Both the position numbers and the translations under genes were made by a program. Shown piece after piece: positions 26,589 to 35,197 of a stretch of 59,774 nt of DNA (position 1 is its first letter; the number at the start of each line of letters is the position of its first letter). Under the pieces are notes generated by a model that was given only the letters and a program-made list of their open reading frames with translations, was not told the DNA's origin and ran no database searches. This DNA is from Rhodopila globiformis (GTDB lineage: Bacteria > Pseudomonadota > Alphaproteobacteria > Acetobacterales > Acetobacteraceae), in the NCBI RefSeq assembly GCF_002937115.1, contig NZ_NHRY01000072.1, forward strand, positions 1 through 59,774. Direction: 5' to 3'.

Positions 26589-27683
26589 TTAACTCGCCAA
26601 ACGGTTGACAGACAGGCGCTTGCGAAATGCTGTGGTCAAAGCAGGTAAAAACTCGATTGCATTTGTGACCACTCCGAAATGCGCGAAGTCGAAGATCGGC
26701 GCATTCTTATCGGTGTTTATGGCGATGATCGTATCGGCACCTTCAACGCCCACGCGGTGCTGAATGGCGCCGGAGATGCCCGCCGCAATATAGATCTTTG
26801 GCCGAATCGTCTTTCCGGTCTGGCCGATCTGCCGCTCGGCTTCCATCCAGCCTTTCTGCACCAGTGGCCTGGATCCGCCCCATTCGCCACCCAGAACTTC
26901 GGCAAGCGCGCGGACAAGCTGCAGATTCTCCGGCGACCGCAGGCCAAGGCCGCCGGCGACAACGATGTCTGCATAGGCAAGCTGTACCTTGTTGCTGTTC
27001 CGGTCGGGCAGGAACCGCAGGACCTTGGTAATGATATCAAACTCCTGCAGATTGGCCGCGTGCTCGATGACGCGGCCCTGGCGCCCCTTCGTCCGGCCGG
27101 GCATCGCCATCACGCGCGGCCGCACGGTCGCCATCTGCGGGCGGAAATTCAGCGTGTGGATCGTGCACAGCAGGGACCCGCCAAAAGTCGGCCGGGTTGC
27201 AGCCAGCGAGCCTTCGTCGTCGATCGCGAGCTCGGTGCAATCCGCAGTCAAGCCGGTCAACAGGGTCGTCGCCACGGCGCCTGCCAGGTCTCGGCCGAGA
27301 ACCGTCGCACCCAGCAGGATGATTTCCGGCTTGTAGTTGTTGACCAGGTCAGTCATCACCCTGGTATACGGATCGTTCCGGTAGTGTTCGAGCGTCGGAT
27401 CCGCGACGACGTAAACCAGATCAGCGCCATATTCCCAGGCTTCGACCACGGCGTCCTGCATGGCGGCGCGATTTCCGCCTAACACGGCGCCGATGAGTTC
27501 CACCCCGAGCTTGTCGGCCAGTTTGCGCCCTTCGCCCAGGAGTTCCAGCGAAACAGGATGAATTTCGCCGTGCTCATACTCAATGAACACCCAGACGTGC
27601 TTGTAGCTCTTGAACCGCTCGGGCAGTTCCTTTTTCATTCCGGCGCGGCTGGCGGCCGCGGGGGGTGTTGGTGCGGTGCTCAT
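26589..27683 (-). CDS. fixB: FixB, electron-transfer flavoprotein alpha-type subunit
   Basis: A 364-residue ETF-alpha homologue. The N-terminal part ([24 protein letters not shown]) and the C-terminal FAD domain ([20 protein letters not shown], then [18 protein letters not shown]) are canonical. With FixA it forms the NADH-dependent bifurcating flavoprotein that feeds FixCX. It starts 18 nt after fixA, on the same transcript. Confidence 0.95.
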   Translation of the reverse strand: MSTAPTPPAAASRAGMKKELPERFKSYKHVWVFIEYEHGEIHPVSLELLGEGRKLADKLGVELIGAVLGGNRAAMQDAVVEAWEYGADLVYVVADPTLEHYRNDPYTRVMTDLVNNYKPEIILLGATVLGRDLAGAVATTLLTGLTADCTELAIDDEGSLAATRPTFGGSLLCTIHTLNFRPQMATVRPRVMAMPGRTKGRQGRVIEHAANLQEFDIITKVLRFLPDRNSNKVQLAYADIVVAGGLGLRSPENLQLVRALAEVLGGEWGGSRPLVQKGWMEAERQIGQTGKTIRPKIYIAAGISGAIQHRVGVEGADTIIAINTDKNAPIFDFAHFGVVTNAIEFLPALTTAFRKRLSVNRLAS

Positions 27684-27701
27684 GACAGTCCGCCCTTCCT
27701 T

Positions 27702-28556
27702 TCAGTAAGCTGCGGCCGTGCGCAGCAATGCGGCTTCAAGAGCCGGCTGCACAGCGTAAAGCCGGGCGATTACGTCCTCGGCGATCGTTCCCATATCGCG
27801 ATCTCCGACCTCGATCTGAACCGCCTTCGTTGCGCGGGGCTTGGGCGCGAACACCCGCTTCACCACTGTCGGCGAACCACGCAGGCCGCAGTTGCTCACG
27901 TCGGTGATGCCGGCCGTCTGGGCGTTCCAGACCACCAGTTCTGCCCGCGCGCCGCGCAGCACGTCGGCGATGGTTCCACGGCGAACTTCATTGGTGCCTT
28001 CCAGCATCGTAATCAATGCGGGAATGGCAGTCTTCAGCTCCTGCACGCCACCTTCTGCCCGGCGCAGCACGGTAATGGTCTTGTTTTCCAGATCGACTTC
28101 CTGGACCGCGGCAACGTAGGTCAGCTGCTGCAAGGCCAGGCGACGGGCGATGCCTGGGCCAACCTGCGCGGTATCGCCGTCGATCGTCTGCTTGCCGGTA
28201 AACACGATTTCCGGAATGCCCCAGGTCTCGCCGATCTTGCGCACGGCCTGGGCCAGGGCGTAGCTGGTGGCCAGGGTATCCGACCCTGCAAAGAAACGAT
28301 CTGTCAACAGGACGCCGCGGTCGGCACCGATACCCAGAGCCTTGCGCAGGCTTTCCTCGGCCATGGGCGGACCCATGGTCAGCACGGTCACCTCTCCGCC
28401 CAGCCAATCGCGCAGGCGCAGGGCCTCCTCCAGCGCGAACAGGTCGTACGGATTGATGATGGTCGGCACCCCTTGGCGCATGATCGTATTGGTCACCGGG
28501 TGCACGCGGATCTGCGCGCTGTCCGGAACCTGCTTGATGCAAACGACGATATGCAT
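27702..28556 (-). CDS. fixA: FixA, electron-transfer flavoprotein beta-type subunit
   Basis: A 284-residue ETF-beta homologue opening MHIVVCIKQVPDSAQIRV, with NPYDLFALEEALRLRD, GADRGVLLTDRFFAGSDT and GKQTIDGDTAQVGPG. ATG 28556 is chosen over GTG 28562 because AAGGAG sits five bases upstream of the ATG. First gene of fixABCX-modD. A sigma-54 promoter at 28585-28600 and a NifA site at 28654-28669 precede it, so it should be induced with nitrogenase. Confidence 0.95.
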   Translation of the reverse strand: MHIVVCIKQVPDSAQIRVHPVTNTIMRQGVPTIINPYDLFALEEALRLRDWLGGEVTVLTMGPPMAEESLRKALGIGADRGVLLTDRFFAGSDTLATSYALAQAVRKIGETWGIPEIVFTGKQTIDGDTAQVGPGIARRLALQQLTYVAAVQEVDLENKTITVLRRAEGGVQELKTAIPALITMLEGTNEVRRGTIADVLRGARAELVVWNAQTAGITDVSNCGLRGSPTVVKRVFAPKPRATKAVQIEVGDRDMGTIAEDVIARLYAVQPALEAALLRTAAAY

Positions 28557-28584
28557 GGCCACTCCTTATCTTTGCCGCTTCTAT

Positions 28585-28600
28585 GGCAAACAGCGTGCCA
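28585..28600 (-). promoter_or_regulatory. Sigma-54 promoter of fixABCX
   Basis: On the minus strand TGGCAC-GCTGT-TTGC, a perfect -24/-12 element with five-base spacing. Transcription would start about 12 nt downstream, leaving a short leader to the fixA ATG at 28556. Confidence 0.88.
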
Positions 28601-28653
28601 ACGCGGAAATGCCGGCTTTCCGCAGGTTTATGCCGCAGGCCGATACAATGTCC

Positions 28654-28669
28654 TGTCGCGAAACGGACA
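28654..28669. promoter_or_regulatory. NifA upstream activator sequence for fixABCX
   Basis: TGT-CGCGAAACGG-ACA, a perfect TGT-N10-ACA NifA site, 54 nt upstream of the -24 box. It lies just past the nifW stop codon. Confidence 0.85.
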
Positions 28670-28671
28670 TG

Positions 28672-29007
28672 TCAGGCAGCTTCGTCACTATCGGCTATGT
28701 CGGAAATGGAAACGAAGCCGAGACCCTTGGGCTTGACGGCGTCCTTCAGGACCTTGAACACGCGTTCATTCAGTGGCGAGGATGCTTCGAAATCGGCATA
28801 GGCACGGGCCAGCATTGCCCGGCAGGCTTCCTCGGCGTCGTCGTTGGTCATTGCCGCCCGGCTTTCCTGGGACAGATACTGCCCCATGCGGCGCAGGATG
28901 TGCAGGCGCGCGACCTGCAGCACGGCCGGATCGTAGGGAACCTTGAGCAGATCGAAGAATTCTTCCGCGGCTGACAGGCCGCGCATGCGGTCGAGCAGGT
29001 GACTCAT
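28672..29007 (-). CDS. nifW: NifW, nitrogenase-stabilising protein
   Basis: A 111-residue NifW: LLDRMRGLSAAEEFFDLLKV at the start, YDPAVLQVARLHILRRMGQYL in the middle and FKVLKDAVKPKGLGFVSI near the end. NifW interacts with the MoFe protein and is linked to its maturation or protection from oxygen. ATG 29007 is used; an upstream in-frame start adds seven non-conserved residues. It lies 148 nt after nifS. Confidence 0.93.
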   Translation of the reverse strand: MSHLLDRMRGLSAAEEFFDLLKVPYDPAVLQVARLHILRRMGQYLSQESRAAMTNDDAEEACRAMLARAYADFEASSPLNERVFKVLKDAVKPKGLGFVSISDIADSDEAA

Positions 29008-29063
29008 GATCGGGTCTCTTTGTCGCAATCAGAACATGTCGTGTCCGCCGAGGCGAAAATGTG

Positions 29064-29081
29064 CGGCTGCGAATGCAGCCG
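29064..29081 (-). terminator. Stem-loop between nifS and nifW
   Basis: CGGCTGC-GAAT-GCAGCCG forms a 7-bp perfect stem with a 4-nt loop. On the minus strand it is followed by CACATTTTC, a weak T-run. It may attenuate transcription from iscA-nifU-nifS into nifW or stabilise the upstream mRNA. Confidence 0.45.
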
Positions 29082-29155
29082 GGTTTCCCGCAGCGTCGCC
29101 CGTGACCCGGACCGTCGTTCCGTCTGCGCGGGCATCGCTGTGGTGCACTTTTCAC

Positions 29156-30352
29156 TCAGGCATAGGTCGGGGCAAAGGTGGCCTTTTCGCTGGACTTCCA
29201 GAACGGCGACAAAGACCGCAGCTTCTCTACGATTTCCGGCATTACTGCCAGGACCTGATCAACATCCTCATCGGCATTGTCGCGGGAAAGCGAAAACCGG
29301 ATGGCGCCATGCGCCGCCGTGTACGGAACCTTCATGGCGCGCAGAACATGCGACGGCTCCAGCGATCCGGACGTGCAGGCCGAGCCCGATGAGCAGGCGA
29401 TGCCTTCCTTATTCAGCAACAGCAGAATGCCTTCACCTTCAATGAATTCGAAGGCGATATTGCTTGTGTTGGGCAGACGGTTCTCGGCATCGCCCGTCAC
29501 AAAGGCATTGCCGATGCGCTGGAGCAAACCTTTCTCCAGGCGGTCGCGCAGTGCGGCGACGCGAGTCTGTTCCTCGTGCATATGTTCCAGAGCAAGCTCC
29601 GCGGCGACACCGAGGCCGACGATGCCTGGCACATTTTCGGTGCTGGCGCGACGGCCTCGTTCCTGATGCCCGCCGCGCAGCAGCGGGCGCAGCCGCACGC
29701 CACGACGGACATAGAGCGCGCCGATGCCCTTCGGCGCATGCAGCTTGTGTCCGGAAAGCGACAGCATGTCGATTTCCGACGTCTTCAGATCCATCGGCAC
29801 CTTGCCGACAGCCTGTACGGCGTCGGTGTGGAACAGCGCCCCCGCGTCATGCGCCAAATCCGCGAGCTGCTCGACCGGAAAGATCGTACCGGTTTCGTTA
29901 TTGGCCCACATGATCGAGGCGATTGCGGTCTTCGGGCCAAGCGCCTTGCGATAGGCCTCAATGTCAAGGCGCCCGCGGCTGTCAACCGGTGTGTAATGAA
30001 CCTTTATGCCGCGGTTCTTCTGCAGCCATTGGCACAGCGCCAGGACAGCCGGATGCTCGACCGTTGATGTTACGATCTCGTCACGTCCGGGCTGGGTTTC
30101 CAGAGCGGACAGCAAGACGGTGTTGTCGGCTTCCGTACCGCTGCCGGTATAGACGATTTCGTGGTCGAATTCAGCACCGAGCAATGTCTGCAACTGTTGG
30201 CGGGCGCGTTTCAGGGCCGCTCCGACTTCCGAGCCGAAGGCATGCATGGAGGAGGCGTTGCCGAACTGCTCGGTGAAGAACGGCGTCATGGCGCTGACGA
30301 CCCGGGGATCAACGCGGGTGGTGGCGTTGTTGTCAAGATAGACGGGACGCAT
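29156..30352 (-). CDS. nifS: NifS cysteine desulfurase
   Basis: A 398-residue PLP enzyme that supplies sulfur for nitrogenase Fe-S clusters. It starts VYLDNNATTRVDP; the PLP lysine is in SLSGHKLHAPKG and the persulfide-carrying cysteine in ACSSGSACTSGS. HTDAVQAVGK and the C-terminal IRFSLSRDNADEDVD are also family-typical. It follows nifU by 11 nt, forming the nif-specific scaffold/desulfurase pair. Confidence 0.96.
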   Translation of the reverse strand: MRPVYLDNNATTRVDPRVVSAMTPFFTEQFGNASSMHAFGSEVGAALKRARQQLQTLLGAEFDHEIVYTGSGTEADNTVLLSALETQPGRDEIVTSTVEHPAVLALCQWLQKNRGIKVHYTPVDSRGRLDIEAYRKALGPKTAIASIMWANNETGTIFPVEQLADLAHDAGALFHTDAVQAVGKVPMDLKTSEIDMLSLSGHKLHAPKGIGALYVRRGVRLRPLLRGGHQERGRRASTENVPGIVGLGVAAELALEHMHEEQTRVAALRDRLEKGLLQRIGNAFVTGDAENRLPNTSNIAFEFIEGEGILLLLNKEGIACSSGSACTSGSLEPSHVLRAMKVPYTAAHGAIRFSLSRDNADEDVDQVLAVMPEIVEKLRSLSPFWKSSEKATFAPTYA

Positions 30353-30363
30353 CGCAAGCTCCT

Positions 30364-31287
30364 CTAATGGCCGGTCGGAACGGGTATGACGCGCAGCGGG
30401 CGGCCGATTTTTGCGGCGAGGCGTTCCTGGATGCCGCCGATGGTTACAGTGGCGGCCTGGCAGCCGACGCAGGCGCCGGACAGCCGGACCAGCACGCGGT
30501 CGCCGTCGACGTCGACCAGTTCGCAGTCACCGCCGTCGGCCTTCAGGTAGGGGCGAAGTTCCTCGATGGCGCCTTCAATCAGCCTGATACGTTGCAGCAG
30601 CGTCATTTCTTTCTTTGGCGCGGCCAACGGCGAGGATTTCACGCGGTCCCGGCGTTGTGGCAGTGCCGCCCGGGCCGGATCGAACGCCAAAGCCGCATCA
30701 AGTTCGCCAGCTTCGACCATCTGGGCGTTGACCTTGACCAGCACCGCCTCGACGCTTTCAACGCAGGTGCCGCAGCTTCCCACGGCCTTGGTGAACTGGG
30801 TAACCTGCTCCATTGTCGTCAGCTTGTTGACACGGATAGCGCGTTCCACCATGCCTTCATCGGCGCCGAAACATTTGCACAGAAGCGCGCCTTCTTCATG
30901 GTCATCGTGCCAGGTATCGCCTTTGAAATTGGCAATGGCAGCGCGCAGGGCTTCGTAGCCCATGACGGAACAGTGCATCTTTTCAGGCGGCAACCCGCCG
31001 AGAAAATCAGCAATATCCTGGTTGGTCAGTTCAAGCGCCTCGGTGATCGTTTTTCCGACGATCAGCTCGGTCAGGGCTGAGGATGAAGCGATCGCCGACC
31101 CGCAGCCGAAGGTCTGGAATTTCGCTTCCCGAATTACTTCGGTTTCAGGATCAACCTTCAGCATCAGCCGTAGCGCATCGCCGCAAGCGATTGCGCCGAC
31201 ATCGCCAACGGCGTTGGCATCCTCGAGAACGCCGGCGTTCTTCGGGTTGTAAAAATACTCTTTGACCTTGTCGCTGTAGTCCCACAT
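30364..31287 (-). CDS. nifU: NifU Fe-S scaffold
   Basis: A 307-residue three-domain NifU. The N-terminal IscU-like domain ([51 protein letters not shown]) is followed by a central [2Fe-2S] domain ([11 protein letters not shown] and [13 protein letters not shown]) and a C-terminal Nfu domain ([39 protein letters not shown]). It assembles [4Fe-4S] clusters for NifH and other nitrogenase proteins with sulfur from NifS. It lies 12 nt after the iscA-like gene. Confidence 0.96.
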   Translation of the reverse strand: MWDYSDKVKEYFYNPKNAGVLEDANAVGDVGAIACGDALRLMLKVDPETEVIREAKFQTFGCGSAIASSSALTELIVGKTITEALELTNQDIADFLGGLPPEKMHCSVMGYEALRAAIANFKGDTWHDDHEEGALLCKCFGADEGMVERAIRVNKLTTMEQVTQFTKAVGSCGTCVESVEAVLVKVNAQMVEAGELDAALAFDPARAALPQRRDRVKSSPLAAPKKEMTLLQRIRLIEGAIEELRPYLKADGGDCELVDVDGDRVLVRLSGACVGCQAATVTIGGIQERLAAKIGRPLRVIPVPTGH

Positions 31288-31299
31288 GACACGGTCTCC

Positions 31300-31623
31300 T
31301 TAGTGGCACGATTTGGAGCAGGAGCACTTCGGCCCGACATTGGGATTGTCGAACGTGAACCCCGAGGCTTCGGGACCAGCGACAAAATCCACGGTCGTAC
31401 CTCTCAGGTGCGGTTCGCTTTCGGGGTCGATGTAGACGCGAATGTTGCTCTGTTCGACAACGAAATCCGTCGGCGCGGGTTGACGTACCAGGCCCATGGA
31501 ATATTTCACGCCGGCGCATCCGCCGACCTGGACCATGATGCGAAGTCCCTGCACGTTGCCACCCTGGGCGTCAGACATCGCGGTCCGTACGGCGTTGATA
31601 GCGTTGTCAGTCAGGCTGATCAT
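31300..31623 (-). CDS. iscA: Nif-associated A-type Fe-S carrier (IscA/HesB)
   Basis: A 107-residue A-type carrier protein: MISLTDNAINAVRTAM, VQVGGCAGVKYSMGL with the first conserved Cys, and the C-terminal CSCSKSCH carrying the Cys-X-Cys pair. The sequence upstream of ATG 31623 in the same frame is non-conserved, and a sigma-54 promoter lies at 31656-31671, so translation must start after that. It heads the iscA-nifU-nifS group. Confidence 0.92.
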   Translation of the reverse strand: MISLTDNAINAVRTAMSDAQGGNVQGLRIMVQVGGCAGVKYSMGLVRQPAPTDFVVEQSNIRVYIDPESEPHLRGTTVDFVAGPEASGFTFDNPNVGPKCSCSKSCH

Positions 31624-31655
31624 CGGAACCCCGTCTTGCTGATGGTGCGATACCC

Positions 31656-31671
31656 AGCAAACGGTGTGCCA
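31656..31671 (-). promoter_or_regulatory. Sigma-54 promoter of iscA-nifU-nifS
   Basis: Minus-strand TGGCAC-ACCGT-TTGC, perfect -24/-12 spacing. The predicted start leaves a leader of about 20 nt to ATG 31623. Confidence 0.87.
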
Positions 31672-31711
31672 ATGCCAGAGCACTGAGATGCTTGTACTTT
31701 CCATGAAGAAA

Positions 31712-31741
31712 GTCGGGGCTGCGACGTGTCGCAACCCCGAC
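31712..31741 (-). terminator. Strong hairpin after nifQ, overlapping the NifA site
   Basis: GTCGGGGCTGCGAC and GTCGCAACCCCGAC form a 14-bp stem with one mismatch and a 2-nt loop. On the minus strand it is followed by TTTCTTC, compatible with a rho-independent terminator for the nifE...nifQ transcript. Its arm contains most of the NifA site at 31727-31742. Confidence 0.65.
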
Positions 31742-31742
31742 A
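31727..31742. promoter_or_regulatory. NifA upstream activator sequence for iscA-nifUS
   Basis: TGT-CGCAACCCCG-ACA, a perfect TGT-N10-ACA site, 56 nt upstream of the -24 box of the iscA promoter. Confidence 0.85.
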
Positions 31743-31773
31743 AAGCAGGTTGACAAACAAAGCAGGTTGACAA

Positions 31774-32418
31774 TCAGATGCGGAGATCGGCCTGGCGACG
31801 CGTTTGGGCGAGAAGGCTTTCGCCGCCTTCCTCGCCGAAGCAGTGATCGAAGTCGTCACATTCGGCGCAGCTTGGGGCTGAGCAAAGCATGAAACCTTCG
31901 TCGCGACAGATGGTGCGGTAAAAAAACTTCTTCCATTTCATATCGCTACGGTTCTTCGACGCCAGAGGCTCGAAATGGCGCAGCAGCAGCCAGCCAAGTT
32001 CCTGGCGATTGCGCAGCCCGAGGTCCTGCCACAGATGATTAGGCCGCAGGCACCGGCGTGCGATCATGTCGGCAAGCCGACATTGAAATTCGCTGCCGTG
32101 TGTCGCGTTCCGCCGCAGCAGTTCCCGCAGGCAGGCCTCGTCCTCGGTCGGTGCAGACGCGGTTTCGCTTTCCCAGCGTGCGAACACGGTGGCTGCGTGG
32201 GGAAACGTTTCCCTTGCGAGCACAACAAGGTTTTTGCCGTCAAGGCCGATCGTGTCGGTCGGGCGAAGCCGGCCGGTTTCGGCTTCCCAGAGCGAGAGTG
32301 CGATAATCGAGGCTGTTACGTGCGTATCGAACCCGTCGCATCCCAGGTTCGGGATCGCCGTCAGCCAGGCATAGACTTCCGCGGGTTGCATGGCGTGGAA
32401 TCCGTCAGGCTGGTCCAT
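31774..32418 (-). CDS. nifQ: NifQ, molybdenum-delivery Fe-S protein
   Basis: A 214-residue NifQ that donates molybdenum for FeMo-cofactor synthesis. The defining C-X4-C-X2-C-X5-C motif is present as CSAPSCAECDDFDHC near residue 185, after WKKFFYRTICRDEGF. The N-terminal half is the helical region typical of the family. It overlaps the fdxB stop by 14 nt, so the two are coupled. Two direct copies of AAGCAGGTTGACAA lie just downstream. Confidence 0.93.
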   Translation of the reverse strand: MDQPDGFHAMQPAEVYAWLTAIPNLGCDGFDTHVTASIIALSLWEAETGRLRPTDTIGLDGKNLVVLARETFPHAATVFARWESETASAPTEDEACLRELLRRNATHGSEFQCRLADMIARRCLRPNHLWQDLGLRNRQELGWLLLRHFEPLASKNRSDMKWKKFFYRTICRDEGFMLCSAPSCAECDDFDHCFGEEGGESLLAQTRRQADLRI

Positions 32419-32695
32419 GGCTCTGGGCGTTGGTCGGGCAGACGCGGGCGCAGGCGCCGCAGCCGATGCAGCCGCCGGCGTCCCGCATGATCATGACCTT
32501 GCGCTCGATCTCATCGGCATCATCATCATCCGCGCCGATGTCAACGAATTCGCCGTCTTCGTCGATGCCGGCCAGGGTCATGACGTTGCGGCTGCAGACC
32601 TTATAGCAGCGGCCACAGCCGATGCAGACCTTGGCGTCGATGCCGAGGAGATATTGCGGCTCCCAGGGTCGGCCGTCGCGGGTAAGTTGGGTCAT
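32405..32695 (-). CDS. fdxB: Nif-specific ferredoxin III (FdxB)
   Basis: A 96-residue ferredoxin with two Cys groups, CIGCGRCYKVCSRNV near residue 25 and CIGCGACARVCPTN near residue 77, separated by an acidic insert (D-D-D-D-A-D). This is the FdxB type found after nifX. It likely carries electrons for cofactor assembly or to nitrogenase. It abuts the DUF683 gene. Confidence 0.93.
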   Translation of the reverse strand: MTQLTRDGRPWEPQYLLGIDAKVCIGCGRCYKVCSRNVMTLAGIDEDGEFVDIGADDDDADEIERKVMIMRDAGGCIGCGACARVCPTNAQSHGPA

Positions 32696-32892
32696 CAGGA
32701 TTCCAGTTTCTTCAGTTCCGCCTTCTTGGCGGCCAGTGCGGTGAATGCCTCGAACGTCTTGGCAGCGACTTCGGGGATTTTCTCCCAGTCCTTGGGGAGT
32801 TCCTCCGAGAGGTCGTGCAGATCCATCTTGGCCGAGGTCGCCCGGGCGGAGAGTTTCTTCAACTCGGCCTTCAGGGTTTCGATGTCGCTCAT
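32695..32892 (-). CDS. DUF683 / CCE_0567-family nif protein
   Basis: A 65-residue helical protein, rich in Lys, Leu and Glu, opening MSDIETLKAELKKLSARAT and continuing MDLHDLSEELPKDWEKIPEVA. This is the small DUF683 family consistently encoded between DUF269 and fdxB in nif operons; its precise function is unknown. ATG 32892 sits five bases after the DUF269 stop. Confidence 0.88.
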   Translation of the reverse strand: MSDIETLKAELKKLSARATSAKMDLHDLSEELPKDWEKIPEVAAKTFEAFTALAAKKAELKKLES

Positions 32893-32896
32893 GACC

Positions 32897-33352
32897 TCAG
32901 GCCCGCGCCAGTTCGGGGTGGGCTTCAATCATGGTGGCCGCCTGGCTGGCGACCTTCATGCCTTCGGCGGCCAGGGCAGCGAGATCCTCGAAGCCGAAAC
33001 GATGCACGTCGCGTAAGGTCCTGGACAGGACGACCAGGTTTCCAGCAATCAGCACGACGCGGCCGAAGCCTTCGTGGCTCATTTTCATCATCGGCGAGGC
33101 GACAACGCCGGTCAGTCGTTCTACCGCCAGGCCGACGGCCTGATAATACTTTTCCACGCGGTCGAGAGTTTCGGGATCAGGGTCGCCGATGATGGGAATC
33201 TGGCGCCGTTCCGATTTCGTGACGATATAGTCTTTCAGCAGGGTCGCGTCCGACTTGCGGTCCCACGCACCGAACTGGTCCTCGGCCCGGAGCCGCCCGA
33301 CCAGGCATTGCAGGAATGGCGTGGTCATCGGATCTTCAAGTATCTCTGCCAC
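32897..33352 (-). CDS. NifX-associated protein, DUF269 family
   Basis: A 151-residue NifX-associated protein (DUF269). Recognised by FLQCLVGRLRAEDQFGAWDRKSD-type sequence, LLKDYIVTKSERRQIPIIGD and SHEGFGRVVLIAGNLVVL. It always accompanies nifX and is thought to take part in FeMo-cofactor handling, though the mechanism is not established. It lies 4 nt after nifX. Confidence 0.9.
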   Translation of the reverse strand: MAEILEDPMTTPFLQCLVGRLRAEDQFGAWDRKSDATLLKDYIVTKSERRQIPIIGDPDPETLDRVEKYYQAVGLAVERLTGVVASPMMKMSHEGFGRVVLIAGNLVVLSRTLRDVHRFGFEDLAALAAEGMKVASQAATMIEAHPELARA

Positions 33353-33356
33353 GATC

Positions 33357-33830
33357 CTACTCCTCGTCCAGGAAGTCCATCGAGCGCTCGTTCTGCGCGC
33401 TCATGACCTTGCGTAGCCAGGGCGGTGGGTTGCCGGTCATCATCGATTGCACGCGGCCGACGATGTTTTCGATTGTTTCTGGCTTTGGCAGCTTCACCGG
33501 ATGGATGTGCGCGTTGACCACCCGGGCCGCGGCCGGGCCGCCGATGGCCAGGACGAACAGCAGGTGGCATCCGGTGAGCGCTTCCACCTTGGGGCCGATC
33601 TTGTCGTCGCCATCGCGCTGGTGGGCGCCGGACTCGTTGGAAACGTCAGTAAAGCTGACGGCTTCGACAAACCGAGATTCGGTAGGCGTTACATCATAGA
33701 TTGCGAACCGGCGGGCCGAGCCGAAATGGGCGTTCAGGCTCTTCATGTCCTCGGTGGCGATGGCGATGCGCAGCCGCTTGCCAGCGACCGGTTCCGCCTG
33801 TTCAACAAGTTGCAGACGTTGCGCCAGCAT
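33357..33830 (-). CDS. nifX: NifX, FeMo-cofactor carrier
   Basis: A 157-residue NifX. The NifX/NafY/NifB-C domain is clear: RLRIAIATEDMKSLNAHFGSA, FAIYDVTPTESRFVEAVSF, LTGCHLLFVLAIGGPAAARV and VNAHIHPVKLPKPETI. It carries NifB-co and VK-cluster between NifB and NifEN. ATG 33830 overlaps the nifN stop by 29 nt; an upstream extension of the frame is non-conserved. Confidence 0.92.
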   Translation of the reverse strand: MLAQRLQLVEQAEPVAGKRLRIAIATEDMKSLNAHFGSARRFAIYDVTPTESRFVEAVSFTDVSNESGAHQRDGDDKIGPKVEALTGCHLLFVLAIGGPAAARVVNAHIHPVKLPKPETIENIVGRVQSMMTGNPPPWLRKVMSAQNERSMDFLDEE

Positions 33831-35190
33831 GGCGGGTCTCCTCGACGATGGACTTGGCGTGGGCGAACTCGTCCGGCGTGTGCTCGTGCAGCTCGCCAAG
33901 GACGATGTTCGCGACTTCGAAGATCAGGTTGCGGGTGCCGCGATAGCCGGCGGTGCAGCGATGCGTGTGGCCCAGGCGGTCGAAGACCGGATAGCCGATA
34001 CGCAGCAACGGGACGCCCAGACGTTCGCTGGCCTGGCGGCCGTGGCAGTGGGTGACCAGCAGTTCGGCGTCAGAGGCAGCGGCGCTGTCCTCCATGTCCT
34101 GCAGGTCGCCGACAACGACGCGGGCCGCCGGGACGTCGGCCAGCACTGGCGAATTCGCTGTCGATGCGACAGCCGTTACGATATCCGCGCCCATCGACGC
34201 GAAGAATCCCGCCAGGCCCGTCAGCAGGTCCGGGTCCGCGGCGATCGCCACGCGCTTGCCGCCGAAATAGAAGTGGCCGTCCAGCATGGCGTCGAGCAAC
34301 TGGCTGCGCTGCCGGCGCAGGCGGGATGGGGCAGGGCGGCCGGAAATCTCTGTCAACAACGCGACAAATTCGTCCGACGGCCCCAGCCCGGTCAGGGTCG
34401 GAAGCACGGTGCACGGGACGCCGGTCTTCGCGGCCAGCAATTCTGCTGGAGCGCGCATATGTTCGCCAATCGCGACGGTGTGGAGCGCCCGCCCCATGCG
34501 CGCGATGGCTTCGACCGAGGTGCCGCCATAGGTGGTCGGGATGTAGTCGCCGGGGACCGTGCCGTCGAGCGATCCGGAAATGTCGGGCAGAACGACCGGG
34601 ACAAGACCGAAGGATTCCACCGTCTCGACGATCCATTCGATGTCGGCCGCAGTCTGGTGCACACCCGGAAGGATATTGACCTGCTGGTAAAGTGGCACCG
34701 CGGCGACGGGTGGTTCCACAAGGCTGTCGATGATGGCGGTGACGGCCTTCGACCAGCCGTCTTCCAGCGCGCCGTCGAAATCTGGGGTTTTCGCCAGGAC
34801 GATGCGGACATCCTTCAGTTCCGGACGCCGCTCCAGGATCAGTTTCAGGTCGCCGGCGATATCCTCGCCGCGGGTTTCCACCAGCGCGGTCGTGGCGACG
34901 CCGATGAACCTCGGCTTCATCCGCTTCGTCAGGTTCAGCAACGCTTCTTCCAGATTCTCCGCGCCGCCCATGATCGTTGCAACTTCATCGATCGCGGTGG
35001 TTTGCAGCGGGATCGCCTCCCTGGCGTGGCGCACTGTCAGCACCAGCGCGAAAGAGGTGCAGCCCTGCGCGCCATGCAGCAGCGGCACGGAGCCGGCGAT
35101 GCCGAGATAGGCCAGTGCCGCGCCCAGCGGGGCGGAACATTTCAGCGGGTTGGTGGTGAGGCTTTTGCGGGTGTGGATGATTTCGGCCAT
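33802..35190 (-). CDS. nifN: NifN, FeMo-cofactor scaffold beta subunit
   Basis: A 462-residue NifN. The P-cluster-like cysteine region is retained in KCSAPLGAALAYLGIAGSVP and LLHGAQGCTSFALVLTVRHA, followed by TTAIDEVATIMGGAENLEEAL and GDYIPTTYGGTSVEAIAR. With NifE it forms the heterotetramer on which the FeMo-cofactor precursor is completed with Mo and homocitrate. It lies 7 nt after nifE. Confidence 0.95.
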   Translation of the reverse strand: MAEIIHTRKSLTTNPLKCSAPLGAALAYLGIAGSVPLLHGAQGCTSFALVLTVRHAREAIPLQTTAIDEVATIMGGAENLEEALLNLTKRMKPRFIGVATTALVETRGEDIAGDLKLILERRPELKDVRIVLAKTPDFDGALEDGWSKAVTAIIDSLVEPPVAAVPLYQQVNILPGVHQTAADIEWIVETVESFGLVPVVLPDISGSLDGTVPGDYIPTTYGGTSVEAIARMGRALHTVAIGEHMRAPAELLAAKTGVPCTVLPTLTGLGPSDEFVALLTEISGRPAPSRLRRQRSQLLDAMLDGHFYFGGKRVAIAADPDLLTGLAGFFASMGADIVTAVASTANSPVLADVPAARVVVGDLQDMEDSAAASDAELLVTHCHGRQASERLGVPLLRIGYPVFDRLGHTHRCTAGYRGTRNLIFEVANIVLGELHEHTPDEFAHAKSIVEETRHAGATSATC

Positions 35191-35197
35191 GACGCCC

